DNA of 8,828 nucleotides from positions 1 to 8,828 of the forward strand of contig CALMMH010000861.1 of assembly GCA_937868145.1 (NCBI GenBank), written 5' to 3'. The translations under genes and the position numbers were made by a program. Positions 6,655-8,828 of this stretch are shown piece after piece (position 1 is the stretch's first letter; the number at the start of each line of letters is the position of its first letter). Under the pieces are notes generated by a model. It had not been told where the DNA came from. It saw only the letters and a list, made by a program, of their open reading frames with translations, and searched no databases. The stretch is from an uncultured Phycisphaerales bacterium. Lineage in GTDB: Bacteria; Planctomycetota; Phycisphaerae; Sedimentisphaerales; Anaerobacaceae.

Positions 6655-6692
6655 AAGGAGGTCCGCTTGAAAATCAGGACGATTAGGTAGCC
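6655..6692 (+). promoter_or_regulatory. Strong Shine-Dalgarno with seven-codon mini-ORF leading into smc
   Basis: AAGGAGGT (6655-6662) is a perfect match to the anti-Shine-Dalgarno sequence, but it sits 30 nt from the smc ATG, too far to serve it directly. It is correctly spaced for a TTG at 6667, which opens a seven-codon frame (M-K-I-R-T-I-R) ending in TAG at 6688-6690. Two nt later comes the smc ATG. Translation of the mini-ORF with re-initiation at smc would explain the arrangement. Only a weak AGG (6685-6687) lies at normal distance from the smc ATG. The coupling is inference. Confidence 0.4.
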
Positions 6693-8828
6693 ATGCGACT
6701 TGAGAAAATCATACTCGACGGATTCAAGAGTTTTGCCGATAAGACGGAGTTCAATTTCGACGCGAAAATCACCGGGATTGTCGGACCCAACGGGTGCGGC
6801 AAGAGCAACGTGGTCGACGCGGTCAAGTGGGTGCTCGGCGAGCAGAAGCTCAAGAGTCTCCGCAGCGACCAGATGGCCGACGTGATTTTCGGCGGAAGCG
6901 GCAGCCGCAAGCCGCTCGGTTCGGCCGAAGTGACCCTGGTGCTCTCGAATCCCAACAGCGAGAATTCGGACGGCAACGCCAGCGGTCGTCTGGCGATCGA
7001 GACCGAGCAGGTGGCGATCTCCCGGCGGATCTACCGTAGCGGCGAGTGCGAGTACCGCATCAACGGCAAGCTTGCCCGTCTCAAGGACATCCGCGAACTG
7101 TTCATGGACACCGGCGTCGCCACCCGGGCTTACTCCATCATCGAGCAGGGCCAGGTCGATCAACTGGTCAGCGCGTCCAAGCAGGACCGCCGGCTGGTCT
7201 TCGAGGAGGCGGCCGGCATCAGCAAGTACAAGGCCCACAAGAAAGAGGCCCTCCGAAAGCTCGAACGCACCGACCAGAACCTGCTTCGTCTGGCCGACAT
7301 CCTGGATGAGGTCGGCAAGCGGCTCCGCAGCGTCAAACTCCAGGCGGGCAAGGCCCGCAATTATCTCGAATACAGCCAGCGGCTCAAAGAGCTGCAGGTG
7401 AACTATTCGCTGGTCGAGTACGGCAGGAACAAAGAGCAGCTCGACGAGAAGTCGGCGGTTCTTCGGCAGTCCGAGGAGCAGTTCTCCGCCGCAGCGGCCC
7501 AGGAGGCCGGAGCGGAAGCCGAGGCCAGCCGGCTCGGAAACGAGATCGTCGAGAAGGAACACCGCCTCAGCGAAACGGGCAATTTGCTCGTCGCCACGCA
7601 GAGCAAGATCGATCAGAAGCTCCAGCGGATCGAGTTCTGCCGCTCGCGGATCGTGGAGATGGAGCAGCGTAAGAACACCGCCTCGCAGGAAATCGAGCGG
7701 CTGCGGAGCCAGAGCGAGGCCCTCAAACGCGACGTGGTCAAGCACAGCGACGATCTGGCCGGCTGCGATCGCATCGTCAAGGAGAAGAACGAGGGGATCG
7801 AGCGGGTTCAGAAAATCGTTCGCGAGGTGGACATCCAGCTTCGATCGCTCCAGGCGGAGCTCGAGGATGAAAAGTCCGGCATCATCGACATCGTCCGGCG
7901 GACGGCCCAGCTCCACAACGAGATCCAAAGCCTCTCGAACTATCGCAGCAACCTGTCGAATCAGAAGGAACGCCTGGCCGGCCGGGCCCAGACCGCCAAG
8001 GCGGAGTTGGAGCGAGTCCTCACCGAAAAAGCCCAGCACAACGCCCGGCTCGGCGACATCGCCAAGGTTCTGGAGGATCTCGATAAGAATCTCGAGTCCA
8101 AAAGACTGAGCATCGAGGAGACGGAAAAACAGATCGCCGAGGGTTCCAGGCGGCTGGCCGTCGCCAAGGAATCGCGAAGCGCGCTCAACAGCGAGCTGTC
8201 GGTGCTGACCGACATGGAGCGCCGCTACGAAGGCCTCGGCAACGCCGTGAAAAACATCGTCAAGTCGCAGAAGGATCAGAACAAGCGTCTCGATTATCTC
8301 GACGGCATTCTGGCCGAAAAGATCGGGACCGAGGTCCAGTACGCCGGGGCGGTGGAAGCCGCGTTGGAAGGGCTCACGGACGTGCTGCTGGTTCAGGACA
8401 GCGGCAAGCTTTTGCAGGATCAGCGGACGCTGTCGAGCCTCGAAGGACGCGTCCATTTCCACGCCTTGGATCGGGTCGAGCCGTTTGTGGACGACGCCGA
8501 TTTCTCGCCGTATCCCTTCGTCAAAGGGCGTCTCGTCGAGTTCGTCACGTGTGAGAGCCGGTATGCCCCGCTGGCCTGGAGCCTGCTGGGCAGGACCCTC
8601 GTCGTGGATTCGCTCGATGGGGTCAGGCAACTGCCGGACCGGATGCGCGTCGGGTACAGCTTTGTCACACTGAGCGGAGAGTGCCTCAGCGCCGACGGCC
8701 TGCTTCGCCTGGGGCCCATGGGCAAAACGACCGGCCTGATCTCGCGTCGAAGCCGGATCAGCCAGTTGGAGGGGACCATCGCGACCCTCAACGCAGAGAT
8801 CGTCCAGTTGGACGGCCAGATCCAGTGC
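6693..8828 (+). CDS. smc: Chromosome segregation protein SMC (3' partial)
   Basis: SMC is the ATPase subunit of bacterial condensin; it organises and segregates the chromosome with ScpA and ScpB in the cytoplasm. The first 712 residues are present and the frame runs off the right edge. The N-terminal head starts with MRLEKIILDGFKSFADKT, as is usual for the family. It has Walker A GPNGCGKS (31-38), the Q-loop region WVLGEQ (46-51), YSIIEQGQVDQL (from about 147) and EEAAGISKYK. Residues about 165-500 are heptad-rich coiled coil with high Glu, Lys, Arg, Gln and Leu. The hinge domain follows (about 505-670), with YEGLGNAVK, YAGAVEAALEG and GRVHFHALD; several glycines usual in SMC hinges are absent. 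A second coiled coil begins near 690. The C-terminal head, with signature motif and Walker B, is outside the window. A stop at 6684-6686 in this frame fixes ATG 6693 as the start. The upstream leader suggests translational coupling. Confidence 0.97.
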   Translation, partial: MRLEKIILDGFKSFADKTEFNFDAKITGIVGPNGCGKSNVVDAVKWVLGEQKLKSLRSDQMADVIFGGSGSRKPLGSAEVTLVLSNPNSENSDGNASGRLAIETEQVAISRRIYRSGECEYRINGKLARLKDIRELFMDTGVATRAYSIIEQGQVDQLVSASKQDRRLVFEEAAGISKYKAHKKEALRKLERTDQNLLRLADILDEVGKRLRSVKLQAGKARNYLEYSQRLKELQVNYSLVEYGRNKEQLDEKSAVLRQSEEQFSAAAAQEAGAEAEASRLGNEIVEKEHRLSETGNLLVATQSKIDQKLQRIEFCRSRIVEMEQRKNTASQEIERLRSQSEALKRDVVKHSDDLAGCDRIVKEKNEGIERVQKIVREVDIQLRSLQAELEDEKSGIIDIVRRTAQLHNEIQSLSNYRSNLSNQKERLAGRAQTAKAELERVLTEKAQHNARLGDIAKVLEDLDKNLESKRLSIEETEKQIAEGSRRLAVAKESRSALNSELSVLTDMERRYEGLGNAVKNIVKSQKDQNKRLDYLDGILAEKIGTEVQYAGAVEAALEGLTDVLLVQDSGKLLQDQRTLSSLEGRVHFHALDRVEPFVDDADFSPYPFVKGRLVEFVTCESRYAPLAWSLLGRTLVVDSLDGVRQLPDRMRVGYSFVTLSGECLSADGLLRLGPMGKTTGLISRRSRISQLEGTIATLNAEIVQLDGQIQC

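Noticed and set aside
6549..8630. 693-codon open frame on the minus strand opposite smc
   Set aside because: It is in antisense register with clear SMC sequence. Its Leu-, Asp- and Val-rich translation is the mirror of coiled-coil codons and has no motifs.

Overview
The window looks like chromosomal DNA from a GC-rich diderm bacterium, most likely a planctomycete (Phycisphaerae-like). Three things point there: a surface protein ending in a PxPGA/arginine-tail sorting signal of the PEP-CTERM kind, a concentration of secreted lipoproteins with large repeat domains, and a FlgI-like lipoprotein carrying a HEAT cassette. The lineage is inferred from protein style only, since there is no rRNA or other marker to settle it. 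I see no tRNA, rRNA, CRISPR array, transposase or phage gene.

Layout. At the left edge is the 3' 222 codons of an exported protein with a PEP-CTERM-like C-terminus (+, 2..670). It converges on a 752-codon lipoprotein made almost wholly of about 21 ankyrin repeats (-, 724..2982), which has a good ribosome-binding site and a consensus-like promoter. A gene-poor stretch of about 930 bp (2983..3913) follows. It holds that promoter, a pair of direct repeats and three clear inverted repeats, but no convincing gene. Next comes a 248-aa lipoprotein with an A/S/P/Q-rich tether (-, 3914..4660). It is divergent from a 540-aa lipoprotein (+, 4937..6559) in which two FlgI (flagellar P-ring)-like segments flank a HEAT-repeat segment. 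Its strong sigma70-like promoter (4859..4887) overlaps an upstream in-frame ATG, so the downstream start is the right one. The right end holds the first 712 codons of the chromosome-segregation ATPase SMC (+, from 6693). A perfect Shine-Dalgarno sequence and a seven-codon mini-ORF precede it, which suggests translational coupling.

How the genes fit together. Three consecutive genes (ankyrin, tethered lipoprotein, FlgI-HEAT) carry lipoprotein signal peptides, and the partial first gene is also exported. Most of the window therefore serves the cell envelope, while smc is a core cytoplasmic gene. I see no evidence that they form one pathway. Strand changes and separate promoters argue for at least three transcription units. 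The best candidates for something undescribed are the FlgI-HEAT-FlgI lipoprotein and the all-ankyrin envelope lipoprotein.

Several long open frames on the opposite strands (up to about 780 codons) lie in exact codon register with the real genes. They are explained by avoidance of TTA, CTA and TCA codons in GC-rich genes, and I do not annotate them.
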